Shown here piece by piece: positions 38,180 through 52,326 of a stretch of DNA of 64,000 bases (the first letter of the stretch is position 1; each line of letters starts with the position of its first letter). This stretch comes from Theobroma cacao (Eukaryota > Streptophyta > Magnoliopsida > Malvales > Malvaceae): positions 18,924,797 through 18,988,796 of the forward strand of contig NC_030858.1 of assembly GCF_000208745.1 (NCBI RefSeq), read 5' to 3'. The translations under genes and the position numbers were made by a program. The notes under the pieces were generated by a model. It worked only from the letters and a program-made list of their open reading frames with translations. It did not search any database and was not told the DNA's origin.

Positions 38180-41100
38180 TTGTTACACTCTTTAAGTGGA
38201 TTTATAACTTTATAAATGATTTTGAATTGAATTTGTTTTTCATTTTGGTTAAAATAGATCATAATTTGTTGTTTGCATTGGGAAATGTGAATGCAAAAGC
38301 AATCCATTGACAAGAAGAGTCCATTTATAATCACTTATGCCTTCGAAAGTCAAGTTACTCGAATTAAGTGGATTTATAACTTTATTAACTCTTTAACTGA
38401 ATTATTTTACATTTTTGGTTAAAACATATCAGAATTTGATGTTTGAATTAGGAAAGGTGAGGCGAAAGCTATTAATTGACAAGAAAAGTTCATTTATTGT
38501 CAGTCATTTCTTTGAAAGCCTTATAACTTGCTTTAAGTGGTTTTATAACTTTGTAAATGGTTTTGAATTGAATTTTTTTATTATTTTTGCCTAAAACAAG
38601 TCATAATTTGATGTTTCCATTGGGAGATGTGAAGCAAAATACATTTATTGACAAGAAAAGTCCATTTATTGTTACTCATGCCTTTGAAAGCCTTGTTACT
38701 CACTTTAAGTGGATTTATAACTTTTTAAATGATTTTAAATTGATTTTTTTACATTTTTGGTGAAAACATATCATAATTTGGTGTTTGCATCGAGAAAGAT
38801 GAAGCAAAAGCCATCTATTGACATAAAATGTCCAGTTATAGTCACTTATACATTCGAAAGCCTTGTTACTCTCTTTAAGTTGATTTATAATTTTATAAAT
38901 GATTTTAAATTGAATTATGTTTTCATTTTTGGTTAAAACATATCATAATTTGTTGTTTGCATCGAGAAACATGAAGCGAAAGCCATCCATTGATAAGAAT
39001 TGTCCATTTATAGTCACTAAGGCCTTAGAAAGCCTTGTTACTCGCTTTAAATGATTTTATAACTTTATAAATGATTTTTGATTTAATTTTTTTTACATTT
39101 TTAGTTAAAATAGATCATAATTTTTATTTGTATCAGGAAATGTGATGCGAAAGCAATCCATTGACAAGAAAAGTCCATTTATAGTCACTTATGCCTTTGA
39201 AAGCCTAGTTACTCACATTAAGTGGATTTATAACTTTATAAATGATTTCAAATTGGATTATTTTACATTTTTGGTTAAAACATATCATAATTTGATATTT
39301 GAATTGGGAAACGTGAGGTGAAAGCTATCCATTGACAAGAAAAGTCCATTTATCGTCACTCAATCCTTTGAGAACCTTGTTACTCACTTTAAGTGGTTTT
39401 ATAACTTTATAAAAAATTTGGAATTGAATTTTTATCACTTTTGGTTAAAACATATCATAATTTGATGTTTGCATTGGGAAACATGAAGCAAAAGTCATCC
39501 ATTGACAATAAAAGTCCAATTATAGTCACTCATGCCTTCGAAAGCCTTGTTATTCTCTTTAAGGGGATTTATAACTTTATAAATAGTTTTAAATTGAATT
39601 TTTTTCATTTTTGGTGCAAAATGGAAAATTTGTTGTTTGCATGAAGAAACATGCAGCAAAAGCCATCCTGTAACAAGAAAAGTCTATTATAGTCACTCAT
39701 GTGTTCGAAAGCCTTATTACTCGCTTGAAGTGGTTTTATAACTTTATAAATGGTTATAAATTGATTTTTTTATCCTTTTTGATTAAAACAAATCATAATT
39801 TGATGTTTGCTTTAGGAGACGTGAAGTAAAATTCATCCATTGACAAGAAAACTCCATTTATAGTCACTCATGCCTATAAAAGCCTTGTTACTCGCTTTAA
39901 GTAGATTTATAACTTTTTAAATGATTTTAAATTGAATTTTTTTAAATTTCTGATTAAAACAAATCATAATTTGATGTTTAGATTGGAAAACGTGATGTGA
40001 AAGCCATCCACTAACTAAAAAAGTTAATTTATTATCTCTCATGCTTTCGGGAGGCTTATTACTCTCTTTAAGTGGTTTTATAACTTTATAAATGATTTTA
40101 AATTGAATTTTTTTATCATTTTTGGTTAAAAACCATATCATAATTTGACGTTTGCATCAAGAGATATGAAGCAAAAGCCATCCATTCACAAGAAAAGTCT
40201 ATTTATTGTCACTCATGCCTTCGAGAGCCTTGTTACTCTCTTTAAGTGGTTTTATAATTTTATAAATGATTTTAAATTAAATTTTTATCATTTTAGTTAA
40301 AACAGATCATAATTTGATGTTTGCATCAGGATGTGAAGCGAAAGCCATCCATATGCAAGAAAAGTCCATTTATAATCACTCATACCTTTGAAAGCCTAGT
40401 TATTTGCTTTAAGTGGATTTAAAACTTTATAAATGATTTTTAATTGAATTTTTTTACATCTTTCATTAAAACAGTTCATAATTTGATGTTTGCATCGGAA
40501 ACGTGAAGTGAAAGCCATATATTGACAAGAAAAGTCCATTTATAGTCACTTATGACTTCGAAAGTGTAGTTACTCACTTTAAATTGTTTTATAATCTTAC
40601 AATTGATTTTAAATTGAATTTTTTTTTATTTCTTATTAAAACAGATCATAATTGGATGTTTGCATCAAGAAACATCAAGCGCAAGCAATCCATTGACAAG
40701 AAAGTCCATTTATAGTCACTCATGCCTTCAAAAGCTTTGTTACTAGCTTTAAATTGTTTTATAATCTTATAAATGATTTTAAATCAAAATTGTTTTCATA
40801 TTTAGTTAAAAATAGATCATAATTTATTGTTTGCATTGGGAAACATGAAGCGAAAGCCATCCATTGACAAGAAAAGTCCATCTATAGATACTCATGCCTC
40901 TGAAAGTGATGTTACTCGCTTTAGATGGTTTAAAAATCTCATAAATGGTTTTGAATTGATATTTTTTTTCATTTTAGTTTCAAACAAATTATAATTTGCT
41001 GTTTGCATAGGGAAACATGAAGTGAAAGCCATCCGTTGACAAGAAAAGTCCATTTATAGTCACTCATGCCTTCGATAGGCTTGTTACTCTCTTGAAGTAG

Positions 41101-44100
41101 TTTTATAACATTATAAATGATTGTAAATTGAATTTGTTTTCATTTTTAGTTAAAATAGATCATAATTTGTTGTTTGGATTAGGAAACATGAAGTGAAAGC
41201 TATCATTGACAAGAAAAGTCCATCTATAGTCACTCATTCCTCTGAAAGCATTGTTACTCACTTTAAAGGGTTTTAAAATTTCATAAATGATTTCAAATTG
41301 AATTTTTTTTCATTTTAGGTTCAAACAGGTCATAATTTGTTGTTTGCCTTGGGAAACATGAAGCGAAACCCATCCATTTAGAATGAAAGTCCATTTATAG
41401 TCACTCATACCTTCGACAAGCTTGTCACTCGATTTAACCAGTTTTATAACTTATAAATGATTTTAAATTATATTATTTTTTATTTTTTATCAAAATAGAT
41501 CATAATTTAATGTGTTCATTAGAAAACGTGAAGCAAAAACTATCCATTGACAAGAAACTCCATTTATAGTCACTCATACCTTCGAAAGCGTAGTTACTTG
41601 CTTTAAATGATTTTATAATCTTATAAATGATTTTAAGTTGAATTGTTTTCGTATTTGGCTAAATTAGATAAGAATTTGTTCTTTGCATTAAAAAGCATGA
41701 AATGCAAGCCATCCATTAACAATACAAGTCCATCTATAGTATCTAATGGCTTCAAAAGCGTTGTTACTTGCTTTAAGTAGTTTTATAACTTTGTAAATTA
41801 TTTTAAATTGAATTTGTTTTCATTTTTGGTTAAAACAGATAATAATTTGTTTTTTGCATTGAAAAACATGAAGCAAAAACCATCAATTGACAAAAAAAGT
41901 GCATTTATAGTGACTTATGCCTTCAAAAGCCTAGTTATTTGCTTTAAATGGTTTTAAAATCTTATAAATGATTTTAATATTGAATTTTCTCATTTTTGGT
42001 TAAAACAAATCTTAATTAGATTTGTCACATCAAGAAAAGTGAAGCAAAAGCCATCCAATGACAAGGAAAGTCCATTTATAGTCACTCATGCCTTTGAAAA
42101 ACCTAGCTACTCATTTTAAATGATTTTATTATCTTATAAATGAGTTTAAATTGAATTTTTTTGCATTTCTGGTTAAAACAAATCATGATTTGTTGTTTGC
42201 ATCAGAAACATGAAGCGAAAGCCATCCATTGACAAGAAAAGTCCATTTATAGTCACTTATGACTTCAAAAGCCTAGTTACTCAGTTTAAATTATTTTATA
42301 ATCTAATAATTGATTTTAAATTGAAATTGTTTTCATTTCTAGTTAAAACAGGTCAAAATTGGATGTTTGCATTGGGAAACATGAAGCAAAAGCCATCCAT
42401 TGATAAGAAAAGTCCATTTATAGTCACTCATGCCTTCAGTAGGCTTGTTACTCACTTTAAGTGATTTTATAAATTTATAAATGATTGTAAATTGATTTTT
42501 TTATGTATTTTTAGTTAAAATAGATCATAATTTGTTGTTTGTTTGGGAGACGTGAAGTGAAAGCCATTCATTGACAAGAAAAGTCCATCTATATACACTC
42601 ATGCCTCCAAAAGCATTATTATACTCTTTAGATGGTTTTAAAATCTCATAAATGGTTTTAAATTGAATTTTTTTTCATTTTAGGTTCAAACATATCATAA
42701 TTTGTCATTTGCCTTGGAAAAAGTGAAGCTAAAGCCATCCATTAAGAAGAATAGTCCAGTTATAGTCACTCATACCTTCGATAGGCTTGTTACTTGATTT
42801 AAGTGGTTTTATAACTTTATAAATGATTTTTAATTAAACTTTTTTCCATTTTTGGTTAAAACATGATGTTTCCATTAAGAAACGTGAAGGGAAATCTATC
42901 CATTGACAAGAAAGTTCATTTATAGTCGCTCATGCCTTCAAAAGTGTAGGTACTCGCTTTAAATAGTTTTATAATCTTATAAATGATTTTCAGTTGCATT
43001 GTTTTCATTTATGGCTAAATCATATCAGAATTTGGTGTTTGCATCGAGAAACATGAAGCACAAGCCATCCATTCACAAAAAAAGTCCATCTATAATCTCT
43101 AATGCCTTCGAAAGCATTGCTACTTACTTTAAGTGGTTTTATAACTTTAGAAATGATTTTAAATTAAATTAGTTTTTCATTTTTTGTTAAAACTTATAAT
43201 AATTAGTTATTTGCCTCAGTAAACATGAAGCAAAAGCCATTCATTGACATGTAATGTCCATTTATAGTGACTTATGCCTTCGAAAGCCTAGTCACTTGCT
43301 TCAAATGGTTTTAAAATCTTATAAATGATTTTTATACTGAATTTTTCTTGTTTTTGCTTAAAACAGATCGTAATTTTATTTGTCACATCAGGAAACGTGA
43401 AGTGAAAGCCATCCAATGACAAGGAAAGCCCATTTATAGTCACTTATGCCTTTGAAAGCCTTGTTACTCGCTTTAAATGGTTTTATAACCTTATAAATGA
43501 GCTTAAATTGAATTTTTTTTCTTCATTTCTTGTTAAAACAAATCATGATTTGATGTTTGCACCATAAACGTGAAGCAAAAGCCATCCATTGACAAGAAAA
43601 GTCTATTTATAGTCACTTATGACTTCGAGAGCCTAGTTTCTTTAAGTTGTTTTATAATCTTATAATTGATTTTAAATCAAAATTGTTTTCATTTTTGGTT
43701 AAAATAGGTTATAATTTGATGTTTGCATTGAGAAACATGAAGCAAAAGCCATCCATTGACAAGAAAAGTCCATTTATAGTCACTCATGCCTTCGACAGGC
43801 TTGTTACTCGCTTTAAGTGGTTTTATAACTTTATAAATGATTGTAAATTGATTTTTTTTATTTTTAGTTAAAATAGATCATAATTTATTGTTTGCATTGA
43901 GAAACATGAAGCAAAAGCTATCCATTGACAAATAAAGTCCATCTATAATCACTCATTCCTCCGAAAGCATTGTTACTCACGTTAAATTGTTTTAAAATCT
44001 CATAAATGATTTGAAATTGATTTTTTTTCATTTTAAGTTCAAACATATCATAATTTGTTGTTTGCCTTGGAAAACATGAAGCGAAAGCCATCCATTGGTA

Positions 44101-47100
44101 ATAAAAGTCTATTTATAGTCACTCATGCCTTCGACAGAAAAGTCGTTTTATAAATGATTTTAAATTTTTTTTCATTTTTAGTTAAAACAGATAATAATTT
44201 CATATTTCCATTGGCAAACGTGAAGCAAAAGCTATCCATTGACAAGAAAGTCCATTTACAGTCACTCATGCCTTTAAAAACGTTGTTACTCACTTTAAAT
44301 GGTTTTATAATCTTATAAATGATTTTAAGTTGAACTATTTTCATTTTTGGGTAAAACAGATTAGAATTTCTCATTTGCATTGAGAAACGTGAAGCGTAAA
44401 ACATCAATTAACAAGAAAAGTCCATCTATAGTCATTAATGCCTTCGAAAGCGATGTTACTCACTTTAAATGGTTTTATAACTTTATAAATGATTTTAAAT
44501 TGAATTTTTTTCATTCATGGTTAAAACATATCATAATTTGTTGTTTGTATTAGAAAACATGAAGCAAAAGCCATCCATTGACAAGAAAAGTCCATTTATA
44601 GTGACTTATGCCTTTGAAAGCGTAGTTACACACTTTAAATGGTTTTAAAATCTTATAAATGATTTTTAAGTTGAATTTTTCTTGTTTTTGGTTAAAATAG
44701 ATCGTAATTTGATTTTTCGCATCGGGAAACATGAAGCAGAAGACATCAAATGACAAGAAAAGTCCATTTATAGTCACTCATGCCTTTGAAAGCATACTTA
44801 CTCACTTTAAAGGGTTTTATAATCTGATAAATGATTTTAAATCAAAACTATCTTCATTTTTTGTTAGAACGAATCATAATTGGATATTTGCATCAAGAAA
44901 CATGAAGCCAAAGCCATCCATTGACAAGAAAAGTTTATTTATAGTCACTCATACCTTCGAAAGCCTAGTTACTCACTTTAAATGGTTTTATAATCTTTTA
45001 AATGAGTTTAAATTGAATTTTTTTCATTTCTAGTTAAAACTGATCATAGTTTGATGTTTGCATCAGAAACGTGAAGCGAAAGCCATTCATTGAGAAGAAA
45101 TGGCCATTTCTCACTTATGACTTTAAAAGCCTAGTTACTCACTTTAAATTGTTTTAAAATCTTATAATTGATTTTAAATCAAAATTGTTTTCATGTCTAG
45201 TTAAAATAGATTATAATTGGATGTTTGCATCGAGAAACGTGAAACAAAAGCCATTCATTGACAAGAAAAATGCATTTATAGTTACTTATGCCTTTGAAAG
45301 CCTAGTTACTCTCTTTAAATGGTTTTATAATTTTATAAATGATTTTAAATTGATTTTGTTTTTCATTCTTGGTTAAAACAGATCCTAATTTGATGTTTGC
45401 ATTGAGAAATGTGAAGCGAAAGTCTTCCATTGAGAAGAAAAGTCCATTTATATTCACTGATGCCTTCGAAAGCCTAGTTACTAGCTTAAAATGATTTTGC
45501 AATCTTATAAATGAGTTCAATAGAATTTTTTTTTTCATTTTTGCTTAAAACATATCATAATTTGATTTTTGCATCAGGAAACATGAAGCAAAAGATATCC
45601 ATTGACAGGAGAAGTCCATTTATAGTCACTTATACCTTCGAAAGCCTAGTTACTAGCTTAAAATGATTTTATAATCTTATAAATGATTTTAGATTGAATG
45701 TTTTTTTCATCTTAGGTTCAAATAGATCATAATTTGATGTTTACATTGGGAAACGCGAAGCAAAAGCCATCCATTGACAAGAAAAGTCCATTTATAGTCA
45801 CTCATGCCTTCAAAAGCCTTCTTACTTGCTTTAAGTGGTTTTCTAGCTTTATAAATTATTTCAAATTGAATTTTTTTCATTTGTAGCTAAAATAGATTAT
45901 AATTTACTGTTTGCGTTGGGAAACATGAAGCAAAAGCCATCCATTGACAAGAAAAGTCCATCTCTAGCCACTCATTCCTTCGAAAGTGTTGTTACTCTCT
46001 TTAAATGGTTTTATAATCTTATAAATGATTTTAAATTGAATTCTTTTTTCATTTTAGGTTCAGATAGATTATAATTTGCTCTTTGCATCGAGAAACATGA
46101 AGTGAAAGGCATCCATTGATAAGAAAAGTCCATCTATAGTCACTCATGTCTTTGACAGGCTTGTTACTTGCTTTAAGTATTTTTATGACTTATAAATGAT
46201 TTTAAATTGAATTATTTTTCATTTTTGGTTAAAACAAATCATAATTTGATGTTTGTATCAAGAAATATGAAGCGAAAGCTATCCGTTAACAAGAAACTCC
46301 ATTTACAGTCACTCAAGTATTTGAAAGCTTAGTTACTCGCTTTAAAATGGTTTTATAATCTTATAAATGATTTTAAGTTAAATTTTTTTGTCATTTTTGG
46401 TTAACACATAGTAGAATTTATTGTTTACATTAAGAAACATGAAGCAAAAGCCATCCATTAACAAGAAAAGTCCATCTATAGTCACTAATACCTTCAAAAG
46501 CGTTGTTACTCACTTTAAGTGGTTTTGTAACTTTATAAATGATTTTGAATTGAATTTGTTTTTAGTTTTGGCTAAAACAGATCATAATTATTTACTGCAT
46601 TAGGAAATGTGAAGGAAAAGTCATCCGTTGACAAGAAAAGTCTATTTATAATGACTTATTCCTTTGCAAGCCTAGTTACTCACTTTAAATGGTTTTATAA
46701 TCTTATAAATGAGTTTAAATCGATTTTTTTTTCATGTTTGGCTAAAATAGATCCTAATTTGATGTTTGCATCGAGAAATGTGAAGCAAAAGCCATCCATT
46801 GAAAAGAAAAGTCCATTTATAGTCACTCAACCTTTGAAAGCCTTGTTACTCACTTTAAATGGTTTTATAATCTGACAAATGATTTTAAATCAAAATTTTT
46901 TCCATTTTTGGTTAGAACAGATTATAATTGGATGTTTGCATTGAGAGACGTGAAGTGAAAGTCATCCATTGACAAGAAAAGATCATTGTAGTTACTCATG
47001 CCTTCAAAAGCCTATTTACTCGCTTAAAATGGTTTTATGATCTTATAAATGATTTTAAAATTGAATTTTTTTGATTTTTGGTTAAAATAGATCATAAATT

Positions 47101-48074
47101 GATGTTTGCATTGGTAAAGATGAAGCGAAAGCCATCCATTGACAAGAAAAATCCAATTATATTGACTCATGCCTTCAAAAGCCCTATTACTCACTTTAAG
47201 TGGTTTTATAACTTTATAAATTATTTTAAATTGAATTTTTTTCATTTTTGGTTAGAATAGATCATAATTTGATGTTTGCATCAAAAAAAGTGGAGCAAAA
47301 GTCATCCATTGATAAGAAAAGTCCATTTATAGTCACTTATACCTTTAAAAGCCTAGTCGTTCACTTTAAATGGTTTTATAATCTTATAAATGATTTTAAA
47401 ATTAAATTTTTCTCATTTTTGATTAAAACATATCATAATTTAATGTTTGCATCGAGAAACATGAAGCGAAAGCCATCTGTTGACAAGAAAAGTTCATTTG
47501 TGGTCACTCATGCCTTCGAAAGCTTAGTTACACGCTTCAAATGGTTTTACAGTCTTATAAATGATTTTAAATCAAAAAGTTTTTCATTTCTAGATAAAAT
47601 ATATCATAATTGGATTTTTGCATCGTGAAACGTGAAGTGAAGCCTTTCTATTGACAAGAAAAGCCCATTTGTAGTTACTCATACCTTTGAAAGCCTTGTT
47701 ACTTGCTTTAAGTGGTTTTATAACTTTATAAATAACTTTAAATTGATTTTTTTTCTTTTTTGGTTAAACTAGATCATAATTTGATGTTTGCATCAGTAAA
47801 CGTAAAGCGAAAGCCATCAATTGACCAGAAAAATCCATTTATAGTTGCTCATCTATTCAAAAGCCTAGTTACTTGCTTTAAATGTTTTTACAATCTCATA
47901 AATGATTTTTATATTGAATTTTTTCTCATTTTTGGTTAAAACATATTGCAATTTGATGTTTGCATTGGGACACGTGAAACCAAAGCCATTCATTTACAAG
48001 AAAAGATCATTTATAGTCAGTCATCCCTTCGAAAATGTAGTCATTTGGCTTAAATAGTTTTATAATCTTATAAA
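38180..48074 (+). repeat. ~170-bp satellite array, block 2 (about 58 monomers)
   Basis: Continues the array cut by A3, same orientation and phase. From about 40.7 to 44.8 kb, sets of variant monomers recur every ~1.36 kb (8 monomers), see findings. Reading frames of 60-126 codons appear where adjoining monomers are 171 bp (for example 47248-47628) but break at the next length change. The right edge is cut by copia-2 inside a monomer (ataaa duplication). Confidence 0.95.
40700..44800 (+). repeat. Higher-order repeat zone, about 8-monomer period
   Basis: Marker variants recur with a step near 1.36 kb: GGCTTGTTACT after ccttcgata/cagta/gaca at 41070, 42432 and 43790; a second at 41411, 42775 and 44128; the ctcataaatg variant with ttttaggttcaaac at 41275, 42640 and 43997. 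Three consecutive copies are visible. Confidence 0.8.
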
Positions 48075-48405
48075 TGTTGGCTCCATTAGTTTTTGATGAT
48101 AATAAAACATTTTCATTCATTTGTGTCTAATATCTTTACTTGAGTGTGTAGGAAAACTAATATATGAAATTAATCATTTAACTCCTTAAAGAGTATATAT
48201 AAAAAAAAAGAGGAATAAAAACAATAAGATGTAACTATTTAACAAGGAGGAAGCCTATTGATGAAACAAGGAAGAATATTAGTTGACCAAGTTTCAAATT
48301 GAAGGAATGACGAGCTAAAGAGTTTGAGAAACAAAATCAACTTAGTCAACCAAGTCAGTCGACTAATTGCTCTCTGCCAGAATCTGCAACCAGAAATAGA
48401 ACTAA

Positions 48406-48432
48406 CTTAGTCGACCAAGTTAGTCGACTAAG
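48406..48432. repeat. Palindromic unit in copia-2 5' LTR
   Basis: Arms CTTAGTCGAC and GTCGACTAAG form a perfect 10-bp inverted repeat around 7 bases. A weaker copy is at 48340-48366, 66 bp upstream. The 3' LTR has the pair at 60096-60121 and 60161-60187 (the latter degraded). Confidence 0.85.
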
Positions 48433-48612
48433 AGCTCTTTGTTTGCAATTTGAACCAGAGCACTACAAGACAGATTAATGGCTAAAACTCATCCTCAACT
48501 GTTTTTAATGGCCAAAAATTGTCAAACTGCCATTAGAGTTGCATCTCCAAGTGTAAAAGGGTCTTCTAATAATTAGAAACAAGTTTTTAGAAGCCTTGAA
48601 AGATATTTGAGC

Positions 48613-48620
48613 TATAAAAA
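48613..48620 (+). promoter_or_regulatory. Putative TATA box, copia-2 5' LTR
   Basis: TATAAAAA after ttgagc; kept in the 3' LTR at 60368-60375. Confidence 0.55.
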
Positions 48621-49148
48621 GTTGAAAAACCAGAAAAGCTTCACTGCACTTGTCTGCACTTAAATGCCTACTCTTTGTATTTGTATTTAGCACTCAAACT
48701 TGTACCACTCAGATCAAGCAGTGATCATAGGTACCTTTTTTTACTACTTTTCTTATATTCTTAGAGTGAGGGAGTCACTCTAAGGGGTTATTCAAGCTTG
48801 GAATAGCTTGATTGTTGTAGATTGTGGTTGAGCCTTGGAAAACCACTTTGGGTTTTAGTTGAGCCCATGAAAAACTAGTGTAAAAGGTTGTGGCTGAGCC
48901 TGGTAAAAGCCCTTGTAAAGCTTGGTGAAAGCTTGTGAATTTCACCGGTGTTTAGTGAATTTGTGAGAAAATCCATGGTTGGATAATCAAGGTAGTGGAT
49001 GTAGGTCTTGGACCAAACCACTCTAAATTGTTGTGCATCTTATACTTTGTTTTTATTTTCTTAAGTTCTAGAAATTAGTTTTCAATATTGTTAAGAGCCA
49101 AATTGTGCTATTCACCCCCCTCTAGCACATATTATAGGGACCAACAAT

Positions 49149-49160
49149 TGGTATTAGAGC
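49149..49160 (+). other. Primer binding site of copia-2
   Basis: TGGTATTAGAGC, one mismatch to the initiator tRNA-Met complement, two bases after the LTR end. Confidence 0.88.
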
Positions 49161-50735
49161 AAGTTCCCTGTTATTAAGGCTTAACATCCTTAGGGAGGAT
49201 CCATATGGCTCTCCAAAAATCAGTAGTGGCTGAGGGGTAATCAACAAACAGACCACCCCTGTTTGATGACTCTAATTACCCTTATTGGAGCACAAGAATG
49301 TCAATCTATATTACAGCTATAGACTATAAAATGTAGGACATCATAACTGATGGACCCTTTATGCCCTCAACCATGAATGTAGTGACAAATGAGTTGATGC
49401 CCAAGCCAAGGTCTAAATGGACTGAGGCTAAAACTAAGAAAGTTCAAATAAATTTTAAGGCCATCAACACATTGCATTATGCATTAACCCCAAATGAATT
49501 TAACAAAGTCTCAAGCTGTACAACAGCTAAGCAAGTATGGGAAAAACTTAGAATAATTCATGAAGGGACTTCTCAGGTAAAGGAGTCCAAAATTGCTCTG
49601 TTAACACATAATTATGAGATGTTCAAAATGGAGCCTAGTGAAGACATCACCAGCATGTTTGATAGGTTTACAAACATCACAAATAAATTGAGTCAGCTAG
49701 GCAAGCCTATTCCTGAACATGAATTAGTAAAAAAACTGCTTAGAAGTCTACTAAAAACTAGAAGCCTAAAGTGACTGCCATTAGAGAGGCTAAAGATCTG
49801 AACATTATCACACTTGATGAGATTTGTGGTTCTCTTCTCACTCATGAGCTAAAGCTTAAGGAAAAAGAAGAAGAAGACCGAATGGAAGCAAAGGAAAAGA
49901 AAAAGAGTATTGCACTTAAAGTCAGCATCCTTGAGAAGAGCTTTCTTGTGATGATGATGAAGAATTAGCTCTAGTTGCAAAAAAATTCAGAAAGCTAATG
50001 AGCAGAAGAAACTGAAGCCTAGCTAGAAGAGTGTCACGACCCAAATTTTGGGCCATGACAAGCTCATAGGCCGAATGGACGTAGCCCACTGAGCCCAAGG
50101 AAGCCTATTTACATGACTGCATTCATCAATTTCATTATTCGATCTAACAACCGTATTTTGTAATTTTAACTAACGAGTATGTCAATACTTTTCTATCGAC
50201 TATATATTCACATTTATATGATTCAAAATAATGCCATCCGTGCCATTACATAGTGGCAACATTAATCAATATAAACATCTATTCGTTTAAGATATATATA
50301 TACATGTCTTAACAATTTACATCAGGGCACGTGTGTTCAACAAAAAGGACTCCAGACTTTCAGCGGAGCAACCATAGCAAAGGTGCAGTTACTGAATGCC
50401 ATTGATACCTACCAACAGATGGATACAAGTCTATGGGGACACCTCGACCTAGTTACCGGCTGCCTCTTGATCTAAAAACATGAAGTTGAAAACGGTGAGT
50501 ATAAACCTAGTGAGTGAACAAGGAAAGGAACAAGCAAACAATAGGGAAAACTTAAAGAAATCATAATGCATTTATCTTTAAAACAATGCAATTTAGTTTA
50601 ATTCTTATTAAAACCCCTCATGTAAACCCCAAATGAGTAAATCACTTGATGAAAAAGGTTCATGCACAACATAGGTTTTGAAGAGTGAAAACTTTAGTAG
50701 CATTCATGCAATTCAAGTCAAGTAAACGACGGGTC

Positions 50736-51145
50736 CTCGCTGCAGCGATATTGGCTCAAATTATCAACTGACCGATGGTTTCTTAACTAGCCGAGGGTTT
50801 CTCACCAAACCTCCTCATTTCGAATTTAATTCATTAATTCCTTAATGTCTGAAGTCCATGCTCAATTATGGTACCAAAGAAGTGGAAAATAGGGCAACAA
50901 TCGAACAAGATAATAAGCAAGACAGAAAATTTCTCACTGTAGCGAAATTCACGCCATAAAACAGAAAGTTTCTCGCTGCAGCGAAATTCATGCCATAAAA
51001 CAGAAAGTTTCTCGCTGCAGCGAGATTCATTCTCACTGTAGCGAGTAGCTTCAGTAACTTTCTCGCTGCAGCAAGAATCAGGCCAACAGAATCCTCAAAA
51101 CCCAAGAGTTTTTAGCTGTAGCGAGATTCATTCTCGCTGCAGCAA
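50736..51145. repeat. Cluster of CTCGCTGCAGCGAG palindromes in B2
   Basis: Exact or near copies at 50736, 50933, 50972, 51011 (perfect 14-bp), 51032, 51062, 51113 and 51133. The first three in the dense part are 39 bp apart. Variants differ mostly by C/T or G/A changes (ctcactgtagcga). Confidence 0.88.
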
Positions 51146-52317
51146 AAAACAAGACATCAACAATAAATTTTCATTCCCTCAAAAGAAGGCCATTTAGTTA
51201 CAAAGACAAATCAACTTGAACATGTTTTAGAAATTTTCTAAAGATCAACATGCAAGATTCACATGTACAAAGCCATATACCATACTCATGAACTTTCTAT
51301 AACACACATATCTATGTATGTATATATATATATCCATGATCATGCACACCCTCCCATCATCATCAGCTCATATGCACTCCCCACTAGCACATGGCTAGGT
51401 CATCATCGGCTTATGCGCACTCCCACTCGCACATAGCCAGGTCAATATCATTACACAATGTTATTCATCAATGCACAACATATATTCGTATGTATATATA
51501 CATATATATCAACATGATGTAGGAGCACATAGGTTCGTCCTTTTTACACAGTTCACATTTTCACAACATCAAAACAATTTATCAAGGACTTGTTCCCCGG
51601 CACACATTTTTAAAGAAAAGTTGGAATAAATCATTCAAACATTTCATACAAATACAATTATATCTCCCAAAGTGATTTTGAAATGCAATTTCACTCACCG
51701 CTATTTTGTTGAACCTCTAATCGGCTCTAACTTTCCTAATGGTCCAATTGGGGTTGAGGGGCCTCGTTGGAACCTATCACACACCAAAAACATCACAGCC
51801 AATCCAATTTACATTAATATTACTCCAAAGCTACTTTCCAAGTCAAGCTTCAATAGCCCTTCCTATCTACCACTAAATGGCTATTATTTACACTACTTTA
51901 GTCACACTAAGAATGATTAATCAATCTCAACAATAAAACACTCACAAGTCAAATTACTAGACAATATCAATAACTAAAATATCAACTCAATTTCACCACT
52001 CACCTTGCTAGATTTGTAATTGGATTCCTCCTCAAGAATTCCTAAACTATTATAAAAATCTTTCTTTCTCTCTCTAAAACACCTAGCTAGTGAGAGAAAG
52101 TATTGGTTTAAGACTTTATAGGGTTTTTAAAGTGAGAGGGTGAAAGAGCACAAGGGTTCTATGCAAAAGTGCACAAAAGCTTGAAAATTGGAGCTATTTT
52201 GAGAGAGGTTATGGAGGTTTCATATCAAGCTTCCATGAAGGATGAAAGCAACACGAAAGAGAAGAATGAAGAAGAAGAAAAAGTTGCTGAAATGGGAGAA
52301 AAAGCTACTGAAAGATG

Positions 52318-52326
52318 ATATTTATA
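52318..52326 (-). promoter_or_regulatory. Putative TATA box, solo LTR B2
   Basis: On the minus strand TATAAATAT, the counterpart of 8158-8166 in B1. Confidence 0.5.

Larger units (their letters stand above)
48075..49146 (+). repeat. copia-2 5' LTR
   Basis: 1072 bp, TGTTGGCTCC...GGACCAACA. TATA-like TATAAAAA at 48613-48620. It carries paired palindromic units at 48340-48366 and 48406-48432. An open frame on minus at 48505-48693 is mirrored in the other LTR and has no known domain. Confidence 0.94.

Noticed and set aside
40700..44800. CENP-B box in the satellite
   Set aside because: The ttcgaaag word fits only the first part of the box; the required CGGG part is not there.
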